Shown one piece after another: positions 20,632 to 32,402 of a stretch of 64,000 nt of DNA. A program made the position numbers and the translations under genes. The notes below the pieces were generated by a model, which ran no database searches, was not told where the DNA came from, and saw only the letters and a program-made list of their open reading frames with translations. This stretch comes from Camellia lanceoleosa (Eukaryota > Streptophyta > Magnoliopsida > Ericales > Theaceae). The stretch covers positions 128,198,679 to 128,262,678 of the forward strand of contig CM045762.1 in NCBI GenBank assembly GCA_025200525.1, in the 5' to 3' direction. The first letter of the stretch is position 1. Each line of letters begins with the position of its first letter.

Positions 20632-21148
20632 GCCCTAACCTGCCCCCAGTCCCACAACCTCGACCGTAGACCTCCCTCATCGGTCTCCTGTGGTAGACTC
20701 TCTGAATATCTAGCACTTCCTCCCCTGCATATGGCCCTCTACTAACTGCCTGTGGAGCCTGTGAGTGTGCTGCCCCTGATATCCGAACTCAGACAGGTGG
20801 CTCAAATTACCGACTAGTAGGTGTGTATGTCGTCGATACCACAACATGTAAGGGCCAGAAGAGGGGAGGACTTCATCGCTCCAGTCAGCCTGTACAATAT
20901 TGTCGTGACGGGCATCCCACAGCTGTATATATCGCATATGAAATAGACTTCAGTCAGTGCCGGCTCGGCCACGTCTATTAGTCGCATGCAACCGCCACTC
21001 GGTGTCGCACCGATCAGGTACGGACTGGACTCGACCAAACTGTCGGAGGACACGATCAGGGAGATGCCACTCAACCACGTCAAAACAAATGAGTGGCACT
21101 CTCACCATCCATATCTCCTCACCTAGTCGGCAATAGTCTGGAAGCGTA
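20632..21148 (-). pseudogene. PMD (MAIN-like) gene, exon 4
   Basis: Starts after a TCCTCAG acceptor at 21149-21150 and reads LPDYCRLGEEIWMVRVPLIC, then FDVVEWHLPDRVLRQFG, SVPDRCDTEWRLHATNRRGRAGTD, a TGA at 20950-20952 where the family has Trp, and HMRYIQLWDARHDNIV. This is the C-terminal half of the plant mobile domain: the VPLIC, VEWHLPDRVLRQFG and W-x-x-R landmarks are diagnostic. The C-terminus past about 20750 is unclear: one frame stops at 20710 and another runs to a stop near 20632. Confidence 0.85.
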
Positions 21149-21251
21149 CTGAGGACCAGAAAAACTACAATAATGACAAGTCTATTAAAAATCGCTCATG
21201 AACATATACACTCCATATGACAATTAAAATTTAGGTATTTAAATTTCATAC

Positions 21252-21458
21252 CTCGCCCTCTATCATTCAGTCAAGCTAGTCTTTATACAAGACGACTACG
21301 TGGGTCGATACGACCTCGTGGCCCATGTCAACCCTCCACCAGCTACCTCGAGGTCCGACTGGCAACTGCATGTCTCCCTGGCCGATGGGAACCTCACCAT
21401 GAGGGACCACTTGCCGCCTAGACGGGGCAATGCGAATCAATCTCTCCCACGCCCAAAT
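21252..21458 (-). pseudogene. PMD gene, exon 3
   Basis: Bounded by TGCAG at 21459 and GTATG at 21251. Reads IWAWERLIRIAPSRR and GSWWRVDMGHEVVSTHVVVLYKD, the MAIN-family WAWERL block and following segment. TAG (21276-21278) and TGA (21267-21269) stand where the family has Gln and Arg (CAG to TAG, CGA to TGA). Confidence 0.85.
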
Positions 21459-21539
21459 CTGCAATAGTTTGAACACAATTACAATACTGATATATGCCAT
21501 ACAATATGAATTGACACATGTAATAAAATTCTTACTAAC

Positions 21540-21837
21540 CTGTAGCAAGACAAGGGGTCCTCCGATCTCCTTCGCACCCACTTGAGATGCTCGACATAGC
21601 ATCCTATACAAGCATGCCAAAGTCGCGGCACCCCAATTGTATTAGCCGATCCCGTCAATGTCTCTCAACAGTGGCAAGTACATCAGCTTGAGCAGGTTCT
21701 GTGACTTATCAAGGAGAAGTACCCCCCCAATAAGCCAAAGAATATATGCTCGAGCATGCTGCTGTACTAACTCATCTGGAGCCTCATCTGGAAGATAGCC
21801 CTGAAACTGCTCGGACAGCCACCTCACCCTCAGTCTA
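21540..21837 (-). pseudogene. PMD gene, exon 2, 3' part
   Basis: Reads RLRVRWLSEQFQGYLPDE, QQHARAYILWLIGGVLLLDK, LLKLMYLPLLRDIDGIG, a stop, then LACLYRMLCRASQVGAKEIG and a GT donor at 21539. The HARAYIL-LIGG and W-LYR-LCRA landmarks are the PMD core. The TAA/TAG-type stop after DIDGIG sits next to the conserved Y-W-G. It joins in frame to 24425-24661 across the solo LTR once one GTCTA copy is removed. Confidence 0.88.
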
Positions 21838-23715
21838 TGTAACGCCCCGAAATAATTCGACATGAACTACCCACATAACTGTTACATCAACTCACTTCCA
21901 AAATAGGATATTAACAATAACCCTTTACATAAGATCAATTGTTTTATAAAAAAAAATAATCTCACATGCTATACATTCATTGATAAACTAGTACATGAGC
22001 CTATAACATGTAAATCATCAAATCAAAATGAATAAGGCCCTCAAGGGCTTACAAGTCCCAAGGCAATTGCTTGGTTACACAAAATGGTCTCTCGGACCCC
22101 ATACACATTAGCCCTTGGCTTTACAAAAATTTACACAAAATATAAGAGCAAAATACTCTTCACAATCACGTCCACGCCATCAACTTGGCGGGATCACCAC
22201 CTTTCTTACTTGCACCAAATCCCATAGGGGTGAGCATAAAGCCCAGTAGAGAATTCTCACAAAGTATATACAGTTATGCATTATCCTCAACATAAAATAA
22301 ACGTGAGTGCAATGCCATGCCAAAGTTGATAAATGAGGAAAATATTCATTTTCAATGCACTTTCTCAAAATCACCATGTTCTCAATATTAGCTTGTAGTC
22401 TCATCAATTTCAACCTTCCAATATTAATTCAATGGGGGCGGTAAATACGACACTAGTAATCCCTAGGCTGGTGTCTGCAAGTAGACTCTGCGAGTACTAC
22501 CAAACTGTCATTTTTACCGGTGCTAACTGGAAGGCTCGACACCTATCCGCACGGCTTTCGGGTCTTTCACCATGGACACTCGGGCCAACTTATCAAATTC
22601 ATCTACACCCCCTATCCGGACTTACCAACTTATTTACCCCATACACATTTCCATTAGTTCTCATGGTAATATAATCTTTCTCAAGTAAACATGATGAGAA
22701 TACAACATTGGTAATAATCCACTTCATGCACATTGATAATATAGACTCAAAAGGAAATGAGATGCAATAATTAATATCTCATAACATTTCTGTATTTCCA
22801 AAATGTCTTAACAACAATAATGAACAAATACCTTTCCACTTTTACGAATACGTTTCTCATTGCACAAATAATCATGTGTCTTCAACACATCATCACAAGT
22901 TCTCAACACCAATCCATCATGACCAAACCTTTCAACATGGCCAACATGTCATCTTTCATTTCATTTTCCCCATTACATTATAATTAAGCATTTCACATCA
23001 TCAATGGCACTCAACAACTCACCATCTTACAACATTACAAGATTATATGAAATTTTCAAACATCATCCTTCAAGATTTCAATTTCACTACCATGGTGCTC
23101 AACAATTATTATCTTACCTCATTACAAGTTCAAGTGTTAGTAACAATGTTAAAATACCATCTCATATCCCATGTGTCAAGTATGTTGTTATTATGATAAC
23201 ATTTGGTGGAACTTACTCTAATACATCCTCTTAACACAAGAAAATAAATACTTTCAAAGACATTTTCATTATTTTGTAAAATCCCCAATTTCTAGAGTTT
23301 TTGTCAAAAACTTAACACTTCTTCACTTAATGATAGAAGCCTCATCAAAATCATCCCTTTTAAACAATAAATAAGAAGTCACAAGGATCAACTTAGAAAC
23401 ATTTCAACATTTAAACCCTCATTTAAGAAATCACATCATCTTTGAACCAAAACCAAAACTCTCAAAACAAATTCAATAGAAACACAAAATCAACATTTAA
23501 CTTGCAAAACATGTATATATAACTTAAGAATATCCCTATCTCAAGCTTGGAAGAGAAGATGAGCAAAAAGGTTGAAACCCCAAAGTTGTCAAAACCAACT
23601 TCTACTTGGATCAAAACGAAGCTCTTGACAAGATCTACAATCTTTCTCAAAGGGGCAAGGCAAGAAGATGCTTCCAAGAGAGTACATCTAAAGACTTTTG
23701 AGCAAAAAGTGGTTT

Positions 23716-23718
<3 letters not shown>

Positions 23719-23754
<36 letters not shown>
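23719..23754. repeat. (GA)n microsatellite
   Basis: About 18 GA units inside the solo LTR, just downstream of its TATA box in the minus direction. The 92-codon plus-strand frame through it (ERERERER) is an artefact. Confidence 0.95.
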
Positions 23755-23757
<3 letters not shown>

Positions 23758-23814
23758 CACGGTTTAGAGGGAGAAAAGAGAGAAAGAAAAATAAAGAAAA
23801 GGTTCGAGTGAGGA

Positions 23815-23824
23815 CCTATTTATA
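23815..23824 (-). promoter_or_regulatory. TATA box of solo LTR
   Basis: Minus strand TATAAATAGG within GTGCTATAAATAGGTCC, a strong plant TATA consensus about 600 bp into the LTR and just past the GTCGAC cluster. Confidence 0.7.
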
Positions 23825-23949
23825 GCACTAGGTAAAATTAGAAATAAGCCCCAAAGTCAACCCAAAATATCAAGTCAAAACCCCCAAAAAGTAGGGCCAA
23901 AAGTCGGACTAAAATCTGGAAAAAAAACTCTGCAGGGGTCAACCCCTGC

Positions 23950-24245
23950 AATAGTGGTGTCGACACCAAAGAGGAAAATCTGGGAAAACTAAGCTTGACT
24001 ACATTGCTGGTGTCGACTCTACCCCAAACTGGTGTCTACCCTATGTTCTAGCAACCAACACACAGACAGAAGAGGGTCGACCTCTCCCAGTCTGGTGTCT
24101 ACCCTATGTTCCAGCAACCAACACACAGACAGAAGAGGGTCGACCCTCTCCCAGTCTGGTGTCTACCCTATGTTCCAGCAACTCCTCCAGAACTTCACCA
24201 ACAGGTTAGGGTCGACCGTAGGAAGGATGGTGTCGACCCTAGAAT
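23950..24245. repeat. GTCGAC cluster and ~67-bp tandem duplication in solo LTR
   Basis: GTCGAC or GGTCGACC occurs six times (near 23958, 24012, 24076, 24138, 24212 and 24231), mostly next to GGTGTC or AGGG. The segment AGCAACCAACACACAGACAG through CCTATGTTCC is tandemly duplicated at about 24050-24180. Confidence 0.85.
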
Positions 24246-24424
24246 GGAATTTCTAGGTCTCCAAGGAACTTTTGACAAGAATAAGCGCGAACAACCAAAC
24301 CCAACAAGTTTAGTTCAGATTATACTCCTCCAAAACCAACCCATAACAACACCAAAGGTTTCCAAAACATAATAATAATTCAAATACACTTCCTAAAAGT
24401 TTTAAAAAGGGTACAAGTGCTACA

Positions 24425-24661
24425 GTCTACCTGCCTGTAAGTCTGCAGGTGTAGATGCTACTCCCAACAGCTCAACACATAGGGCTATCCACTGGTCCCT
24501 CGTCAATGATGGGTCAGCTCTAGTAACTGCTCCCCCATCAATTCGTAGACCATATAGGACAGATACGTCCTGCAATGTGACGGTGGCCTCTCCGATTGGG
24601 AAATGAAATGTATGAGTCTCTGTGCGCCACCTCTCGACAAGAGCAGTGATGAGTGGGTGGT
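24425..24661 (-). pseudogene. PMD gene, exon 2, middle part
   Basis: Reads HPLITALVERWRTETHTFHF, PIGEATVTLQDVSVLYGLRI, DGGAVTRADPSLTRDQWIAL and CVELLGVASTPADLQAG. This is the PMD N-terminal block, in which ALVERWRPETHTFHLPVGE and TLQDVAVLLGLPIDG are landmark strings. No stop is present in this piece. The right edge is the Ogre insertion, the left edge the solo LTR. Confidence 0.92.
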
Positions 24662-27436
24662 TGTAGACGCGCCCGTGGGGGCTTCACTCTACAGTTCGGA
24701 CTCGATTTGTGTCACGGTTCTAAATCTGAACCAAAGAGTCCAAATCCGGCAAATCGTTTGAGAAAACAGATTTTTTTTTTGAAAAGAAGTGCCAAACATG
24801 GACTGCTTTGCCAGATTACAGAGTCGCCACCTAAATATTTTACTTTTGGGAAATTTAGGAAACCCTGACTCAAGGTCAAGGCCATGTCCGTCATCACCAA
24901 AGTGGTCTTGGCTCGGAGCTTGGGTACGATCGGGAAGGTCATTTATGAGCACTCTTCGCCCGATCAAGACCGCCTCTACTAACCGTGATATCCGATTTTG
25001 AAAACATTATGTGTTCTTATTCGGTTATTAGCCTAGAATTACTACGTTATGACAAAGAAACAAGTATAGACCAAATCGCCTTAAATTGGAATAAAACATT
25101 ACATGTTCGTTTTGAAAATGGCTTGCTACTCGTAAGTAGGCTAAAATGCGTGTTTTGCCACCCTCGAGTGGGCTTTAGAAAAAGGATGATTTTGCCACTA
25201 TCTAGTGGGCTTAAAACTCAGCTTTTAATGTATTATCCCAATTCGTAATTCGACCTCCATCCACAGCATTCAAGCGGTTATATCACATAAGCACTTAGCC
25301 TCATGGTAGTCATCCTATTATGTCAACACTCACATACATGTGATATGCTAAAGCATAAAAGCTCACCTAGTACTCGTGCCAAAACAAGAAACTAGTTAGC
25401 AAAACAATGCATGACCTAGTTCATATTAAATGGCTAATGCAACACGAGCAAGAATGCGTTAGACAGGCTCGCTATCCTAAGCATGGCATATGAAATGCTA
25501 TCACATAGCACGTATTCAATTTTGGAATTTGAAAATTGCGATGCATTTGTATGATGTACCGAGCCTGCATGTAAGCAAATGCATGGATGCACATGCATTG
25601 CATAAGGTATGCTAATTTAAAATGCCCTAATCTACCACCGAAAGCGGTAAATAAAGGGTTAGAAAGAAGTGGGGTTGGAAGACATACATCACACTCACCC
25701 ACACTTATTACATTTTTGCCCTCACTGAGGGACCGAATAAATAAATAATACAATCAAGAATAAATGAATAAATAAATTATTACAAATTTCTAAGCAATCT
25801 TTGAAATTAAAGCATCTAAATGAAATGAAATGGGGCCTCTACCTGCCTTGGATGCTTGAATGATGCATGCCCGATACCCGTCTTGCCCGAAAAGCCCACA
25901 CCTTGGCACTACTGTCTCTGTTTTTACTGCTCTGCCTCTCCGAAAATTCTCAAAACTTCAGAATACCTTCCAAGAGGCCTGAAATGATCCACCGGCTGGG
26001 CAGTGTAGTCATCGGCTTCTTCTAGTGGCCACCGGCTGCACTTGATAATTATCGGCACAAAAATAGTGCCGGTCGGCGCTATTTTCTGCCGGTCGGCATA
26101 AAGTTCCTGCACCAGACAGATGACAGCAGCAGCAACAGACAACAATGCATGGGCATGGTTTTTGGGCAAATGTGAGCATGTCCAACACCTCCTATCATGT
26201 TTAGGGACTCAAGGGGGTGTGGCTCTTGGTTCTAGGGCTATCAATTGTGCATTTGATGCATGATAGCCTAATGAACCAAGATTGCTCATTTTAATGTAAA
26301 TATGCATGCAACACAACAAATGAATACTAGGTCCCTATCATGTGGAAATCAAGGGCCTTAGTGACCAAGGATTGAGGTGAGTTACACCACTTGAAATGTG
26401 AACTCCCCTCAATCCTAGGCTTGGCTTGACAACCCCAAACCAAGCTATGAGATGCAAGTATGTAAGCAAGGCTCAAATGCAATGCAACCTATCACGTTAA
26501 GCATGCAAAGAGCTAAAGTATGTAGGATGCAAATGGCATGCAAGATGGGCCAATTAACATGGAACTAACAAGCATACATTCAAGGCTATATTGACTAATC
26601 AAGCAACAATCATGAAATAAGCATGCAACAATGGACTTAAGCCATAGAGGGCAGCCCTCAAACTCCCAAAAAACAGTGGCAAAACAAGCCTCACAACATG
26701 ATGAAAATGCCACACAAGCATGCTATTCAATGGGCCCAAGTCTAGGACACCAAAGAGAGTAATTTGACATCATTCATACAACCACTCATGGCATGCATTC
26801 AACAAACAAAAAAAAACAGATTTTAAGCATGTGGAATGACACTCAAATCCCCTCACGGCACCCCCAAAAGTGCACTAAACATGGGAGCATGCACAATGTC
26901 TATTTTAAAGCATTCAAGAGCATATCTTTAAAACATGAACTAAGCCACATATGCCAACATGCAAACATGACTAATGGACTGGAATGAGGTATAATATGAT
27001 GCCAAATCACTAGATCAAAACAAGTCAATCATGCTAGAACTCCATGGAAGCAAAGTTTACAAGCCGAAAATGCAAAACATGCACCTCAAGCATACCAAGG
27101 GTGTCCAAAACAGTGGCTCACAGCCCTATTACATGACAAATAGATGCTTATATCCTCATGAAACCAAGCTAAAATATGCGAGAATCAAGGCTCAAAGCAT
27201 GACATTACTTATAAGCATGAAAGAGCATTCTAAAGCCAACATGGAAAGCATGCAAGAGGCCATGAAATCAACTAAAAAACAGAGGTCACACATGACCTAA
27301 AATACACAATAAAGCTCTGAAATGAAAGCTAAGGAAAGCATGCATGCAGGTTATGTTATGAGCCAAAACAAAGGCCAACCAAAGGACCAAAGGGAGAGGG
27401 GTGTCTCTCCCTTAGATGAGACTCGAAAATATCATC

Positions 27437-27472
27437 CTCACCACTGAAAACCCACTGGTTTTCAGTGGTGAG
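27437..27472. promoter_or_regulatory. Conserved LTR hairpin, 3' LTR copy
   Basis: CTCACCACTGAAAACC, loop CACT, GGTTTTCAGTGGTGAG: a perfect 16-bp stem with a 4-nt loop, about 500 bases past the TATA box in the minus direction, so likely inside the transcribed part of the LTR. Confidence 0.85.
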
Positions 27473-27966
27473 AATATCAAAGAACACCAAAACAAGAAGG
27501 CCTAAGAAAAGGCACCAAACATGGCCAAGCAAGGCTTAAAGTAATGAGGTTTAACTCAAACCATAAAATGACCTTAAAGAAGGTTCAAGAACAAGTAAAA
27601 ACAAGACTTTTTTATGTTGAACACAAACTCAAAAACTCAAAGCAAAGAGGGTAAAAAGTAGTTGCAAGAATGGGGAAACTAAAGTGAAAAGCTCACCCTT
27701 GAAGATCCAATGAAGAACAGATGATCCAGCCCTCCTCAAGTGATCAAAACCAGTCCAAAGTCACTCAAAACAAACCTCCAAGTCTCCCAATCTCGAGCTA
27801 GGTAATAGTGTGTGTAATGGTGCAAAAGTGAGACAAAACACACTATTTGGGCCCTAGAACACACACACACAAGAGGAGAGAGAGGGAGATATAGATACAT
27901 ATGTATGTATGAGCTCTGGTTTTGTCTCAAAAAGTTCTAACCCTAAAACCAAGAGGAGAGGCCTCT

Positions 27967-27973
27967 CTTTATA
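27967..27973 (-). promoter_or_regulatory. TATA box of Ogre 3' LTR
   Basis: Minus strand TATAAAG in TTTGCCTATAAAGAGAGGCC, about 460 bp from the LTR start, downstream of the GCCGGTCGGC copies. The related LTR at the right edge has TATATAAA in the same setting (TTTGCCTATATAAACACTCC). Confidence 0.75.
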
Positions 27974-28430
27974 GGCAAAGAATGCTTAGCCATTAAGAAA
28001 ACCAAAGCTTCATCCCTCCATACACGTGTATGGAGGGGAGCAAAAACTTTACAGCTGCAACAAAAATATCTGATAAAGCAAGTGCACAGTACCCGGCCGG
28101 CAAAGAGTGCCATTTTAACAAAAACAGTGCCGGTCGGCACAAAAGAGTGCCGGTCGGCACAATAAAGTGCCGATATCTTCACCAAAGTGGCCTCTAGCCC
28201 CAAATGGTGGTGTGTAGGGATGCCTCACAAGGCATTCCCTGCCTTTTCATGGCAAAACACAAGTGTTTGGTGCAAAACCAAACACAACTGGTCGAGTTCG
28301 GAGGTCCTGAGGCAGGGCACGCGCAGCCGAGAACTCCGGGAACTCCAAACGAACACACACATAGATAATCACCGAGTGTTCCGACGGTGACGTCCAAGTC
28401 TTGAGGACGGTCAAAAATGGGGTGTCTACA

Positions 28431-31400
28431 GTTGCTCTCTTGATGTAACTCTAAGTCATAAGAATGACGGGAGTGAATGTCAAAGCCCAGAGACGACCCA
28501 TTTTTGACAAGGCCGAAGACTTAGACAATCATGCAAAACAAATAAGATATGCGCCCGAAGGCAGGGGCAAAATGCAAGGCAATGCACGAAGCCGGGCATA
28601 ACTTATGATCATGCAAAGAAAGCTGTAATGAAGCATACATGCGACAGTTATAAGCTAACATGCACCAAACTACACTATACTGCAGAAAGGATGTAAGAGA
28701 ATTATGCAATTCTCGATACGTCTCACACAGAGGATACAATACCTGTGCGGCTCGTCCGGTTGTGCCAGCCTCAAATGAGCCGTACATACAATATCGTGCC
28801 TGCAAAGAAAGTAAATTTAACAGGTATGGTATTGTTAGCAACATGCAAATTACCTGATTGGAGGTGTGTGGCAGATGCGACGTGTATAGGCAGTTGTAAT
28901 TGAACACATGTGAGTAAAGCAGAGCACGCATACAATGCAATGTGTATAGAGAAAATTGAACACATATCAGTAAAGCATAGCACGCATACAATGCAATGTG
29001 TATAGAGAAAATTGAACACATATCAGTAAAGCATAGCACGCATACAATGCAATGTGTGTAGAGAAAATTGAACACATATCAGTAAAGCAAAGCACGCATA
29101 CAATGCAATGTGTATAGAGAAAATTGAACACATATCAAGAAGCATAGCACGATACAATGCAATGTGTATAGAAAAATTGAACACATATCAGTAAAGCATA
29201 GCACGCATACAATGCAATGTGTGTAGAGAAAATTGAACACATATCAGTAAAGCATAGCACGCATACAATGCAATGTGTATAGAGAAAATTGAACACATAT
29301 CAGTAAAGCAAAGCATGCATACAATGCAATGTGTATAGAGAAGGAACTTGAAATTGAACATGGTAAAACATGATGTTGAAATGCAACGTATTGCAACACA
29401 GTATAATTGAAACAATTTCTTTTGAAATTTACGAGACGTAAAAGGATACGAGAAGGGACATCCTTCGCGCGTTCTGAGCATCGCTCACGATAGTTGTAGT
29501 ACGAGGTCAACTCGAAGCTCCGCTTATATTTTGAAGGCGCCATTTCTTGGACTGCCTTAAGCGATGAAGATACCGAATCACACGACTAACCCGAACAAGG
29601 GCGCAAAAGGTGCGGTGGCCGAAAGGAGGAGGTTACCAATGTCAAACTCAAAGACCGCTAATTCTGTTATTTTCTTGCTTTACTTTCCTTTTTACTAGGA
29701 GTTTAAGCACATTTAACCGCTTTTAGTGTTTTATTTCTCAAAATCGTGTGTTTTTGCAAAACATATGATGGAGATGAAACAACTATTTGTTCAAAAGGTA
29801 TTGCATTTGCATGTTCTATGCATCGCATCGCAAGGTTTCACACCACAATGCGACCGAAACTGAAACTTGTGTTTATGAAAACAAAGCATCGCATCGCAAT
29901 AATCAGGTAGTAAACCAACTACAACTCGATAAGCAAATCAAAGACTCGACAGACTAGCCAAGTGCAAGCACAATTTGATAGACACATCAAAGACTTAAAG
30001 TGAGCGACATACAACTCGATAAGCAAATATACAACAATTCGATAAGCAAATGCACGACTCGGTGGGAATCAAATCACCGGAGAGTGCTGTAAGCGGTGGA
30101 ATTCCCAAAGATTCAGCATAGAAAGCTTAGAAAGCATAGAAGGAAGATCATCGGCTGGACACAAGGACCATCGGCCGGGGAGGATGGTCATCGGCACATA
30201 GTCTGGTCGGTCGGCACAAAATTATGGCCGGTCGGCAATATTTACTGCCGGTCGGCTGTATACTGTCTGCACCAGCAGAATGTTGACATGTGTCCTCCAC
30301 TCAACCTTATCCTCTACAAAAGATCTTAGCCTCGTGGTCTTCTTCATTTCCACACTGATTGACTCCAAATGGAGGAATTTCTTGCTCAAAATCTCGCAAC
30401 TTGGATTAACAACTTGATGGCTCGAAAAGTCAATTTCCTGCTTACATAAACGCACTATTCACTTTGCGCCAGACTCGCTGCACCTTCCATTCCTCCATGC
30501 CATGCAAGGTTCTCGAACCCAGAACACATGTCTTTAGCTTTAGCGGCAAGAGGTGTGCCCACTTTCAAGATTTCCAAGTTCTAATGGAATCTGGGCGAAT
30601 GAGGAAATTCTCGCCTAATTTCGCTTTTGGCCATGCTCAAGCCTTAGGACAAATGCGTGGGCTCTCGACCCGATGCTCGTTTCCGATTTGTGACGGACAT
30701 TAGATGTTCCGAGCTTGGTCTATCGCTTTTTCGAGATCGGTGATCGTGGCGACCATCATCGCAAGGCTTCCGCGCACGCCTCCGCCTATGTATGCTGTCT
30801 CATTTTCGTTGCCTCGGCCCGGAGGAGCCAAAGGTCCTGCTGATTGAAGTTGCCCAAGGCTTGAAGGAGGGCAAAGTCGCATTGCCATGGTCCCGGCCGA
30901 GACACGCCGGGCTTAGACGCCTTTTATCGCCGAGAGACGATCGATTAGCAGGAGTCCACTATTACCGCAAGTAATGTTTCCCACCCCATCTCACTTTTTA
31001 TATTTGCTCACATCACTGCCTCGTGCTCGGTTTTTCTCACAAAAACCCCTTTCTTACTTTTTTCTCTCATCGCATTTCTCTATTCTTTATTCTCTCATTT
31101 TTCATCCCTTCCTGTGTGGTTGATGGATAAATTGAAGGTTGTGGACTCTTGCCAAAGATATTCAAATACAAGGGCTATTTCTTCTGCATAACGCCTAGTT
31201 GACGCCTTGATGAAGGTTGGTGGTTTGAGTGGATGTGCGCTTTGTCCGCAGATCGCATTGTTCGGCGATGCCCTTGGCTCAATCTCCCAATGATGAGTTA
31301 CAAGATGACCCACAACCCGGATCCAATTGGTTGGCTTGACTCATCAGGTCTTCTACTTCCCATTCCAGATCCTCGCCAGCTTTGGTCATGATCGACTTGT

Positions 31401-32402
31401 CATTGGAAGGGATAGAGTACCCTACCGCATTCCTAATCCGAGGCTCACAATGCCGGTATGCCGCAAAGATGGAGGACGAGAGAACTCGCCCCCGCCTCCC
31501 ACTTTCTTGCACTTTGTCCGATGAGTGCTTGATTGGCTTAATGAAGAGGCACAGAGGGACCCACTTTGGCATCGAGGCTTCGACCACTGGAGGGGGGGCG
31601 CAGGACATTTGACTGACCATGCCCCAGATGTATTGCTTTATTAGTACTTTCAAGTTTTCCTTATGAATGTAAAATAAAAGCAACTTCGATTGTATGCAAG
31701 AGCAAGAGAACTCTATTTGAAATCAATGAAATTGAAGGTTGTGGTACTGAAAATTTTCCGTTTTGGTCCAGAAATGGTCTTAGTTGTAAAAATATTTATT
31801 TGAGCAAAGTCATCTTTATTAAAACTTCTCAAAACCATTTTCGATATGGATCAATCGACACGCTCAAATTTGTCACCGAGATGCACAACCCTGCATTCCT
31901 CGCAATTGGAAAATTGCCCCTAGTTTGATAGTGCACATACCGCATGGCAACGGAAAGTTGCCCTAGTCCTAATAGCACCGCACCGAGATTATGATGAATG
32001 CCGATGGACAAGGATGACCAAGACGATCAAACGGACGGCCGATCGAGGAAAATGTTTATGGTCAACTTCGTGATGAAGTCGCCACGTATCCTAAGGATGG
32101 GAATCAAGCCCACGTAGTTCAGCTTGGGTTCACTCGAGTATTTTCACTCTCCTTTTGTGCTCTAACTTTTGCCAAGGCCGCCTTTATGGTTTTCAACCTC
32201 ATGAGCTCGCTTTTATTATTTTCTAATTTTTTGTGCTCAATTTTGCCTAGGTCGCCTTTTCGGTTTTCGCCCAGCGAGCCTCTCAGTAATATTTCTTCAC
32301 TTGTCCATGTTGATCGGTTGGGAGAACTCTAGGCCATCTAGGTCCATCGTAACCACGGCCCACCGACTGAGATAGACTTGATGATATAGGGACCCGGCCC
32401 AA
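28431..32402 (-). other. Ogre 3' untranslated region
   Basis: About 4 kb between integrase and the 3' LTR. It contains the 56-bp minisatellite (28898-29342), repeated CAACTCGATAAGCAAAT phrases at 29915-30060, a GGTCGGC cluster at 30160-30260, and several unsupported open frames. The polypurine tract beside the LTR is weak (minus strand AAGAGAGCAAC at 28431-28441). Confidence 0.7.
28898..29342. repeat. 56-bp minisatellite, about 8 copies
   Basis: Unit: ATTGAACACATATCAGTAAA, GCATAGCACGCATACAATGC, AATGTGTATAGAGAAA. Copies are very alike, with single-base changes and small deletions (for example near 29130-29175). Tandem arrays in the 3' untranslated part of Tat/Ogre elements are known to seed satellite repeats. 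Reading frames through it (FSIHIALYAC repeats) are by-products. Confidence 0.95.

Larger units (their letters stand above)
21838..24424 (-). mobile_element. Solo LTR (gypsy type), 2.6 kb
   Basis: Begins TGTAACGCCCCG and ends TGCTACA, between perfect GTCTA duplications (21833-21837 and 24425-24429). There is no gag-pol and no second LTR, so it is a solo LTR left by recombination. The minus orientation is inferred from its resemblance at the left edge to chromovirus 1 (TGTAACGCCC) and from a minus-strand TATA box. It contains a GA microsatellite, a 67-bp tandem duplication and a cluster of GTCGAC sites. It splits exon 2 of the PMD gene. Confidence 0.88.
24662..28430 (-). repeat. 3' LTR of Ogre-type element
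   Basis: 3769 bp, colinear with 40414-44186. It carries an intact minus-strand TATA box at 27967-27973, a perfect hairpin at 27437-27472 and GCCGGTCGGC copies near 26067-26100 and 28095-28165. Open frames of up to about 90 codons in it have matching copies in the other LTR but no recognisable protein. Confidence 0.93.

Noticed and set aside
24653..25248. Frames crossing the left edge of the Ogre 3' LTR
   Set aside because: They join target-gene and LTR sequence across the insertion junction; the real coding there is the PMD exon on the minus strand, ending at 24661.
26513..27300. Matching frames in both Ogre LTRs (66, 64 and 89 codons; also 42261-43048)
   Set aside because: Conserved only because the LTRs are nearly identical there; no start context, domain or homologue recognised.
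28521..29543. 184- and ~99-codon frames with FSIHIALYAC repeats
   Set aside because: Translation of the 56-bp minisatellite in the Ogre untranslated region.
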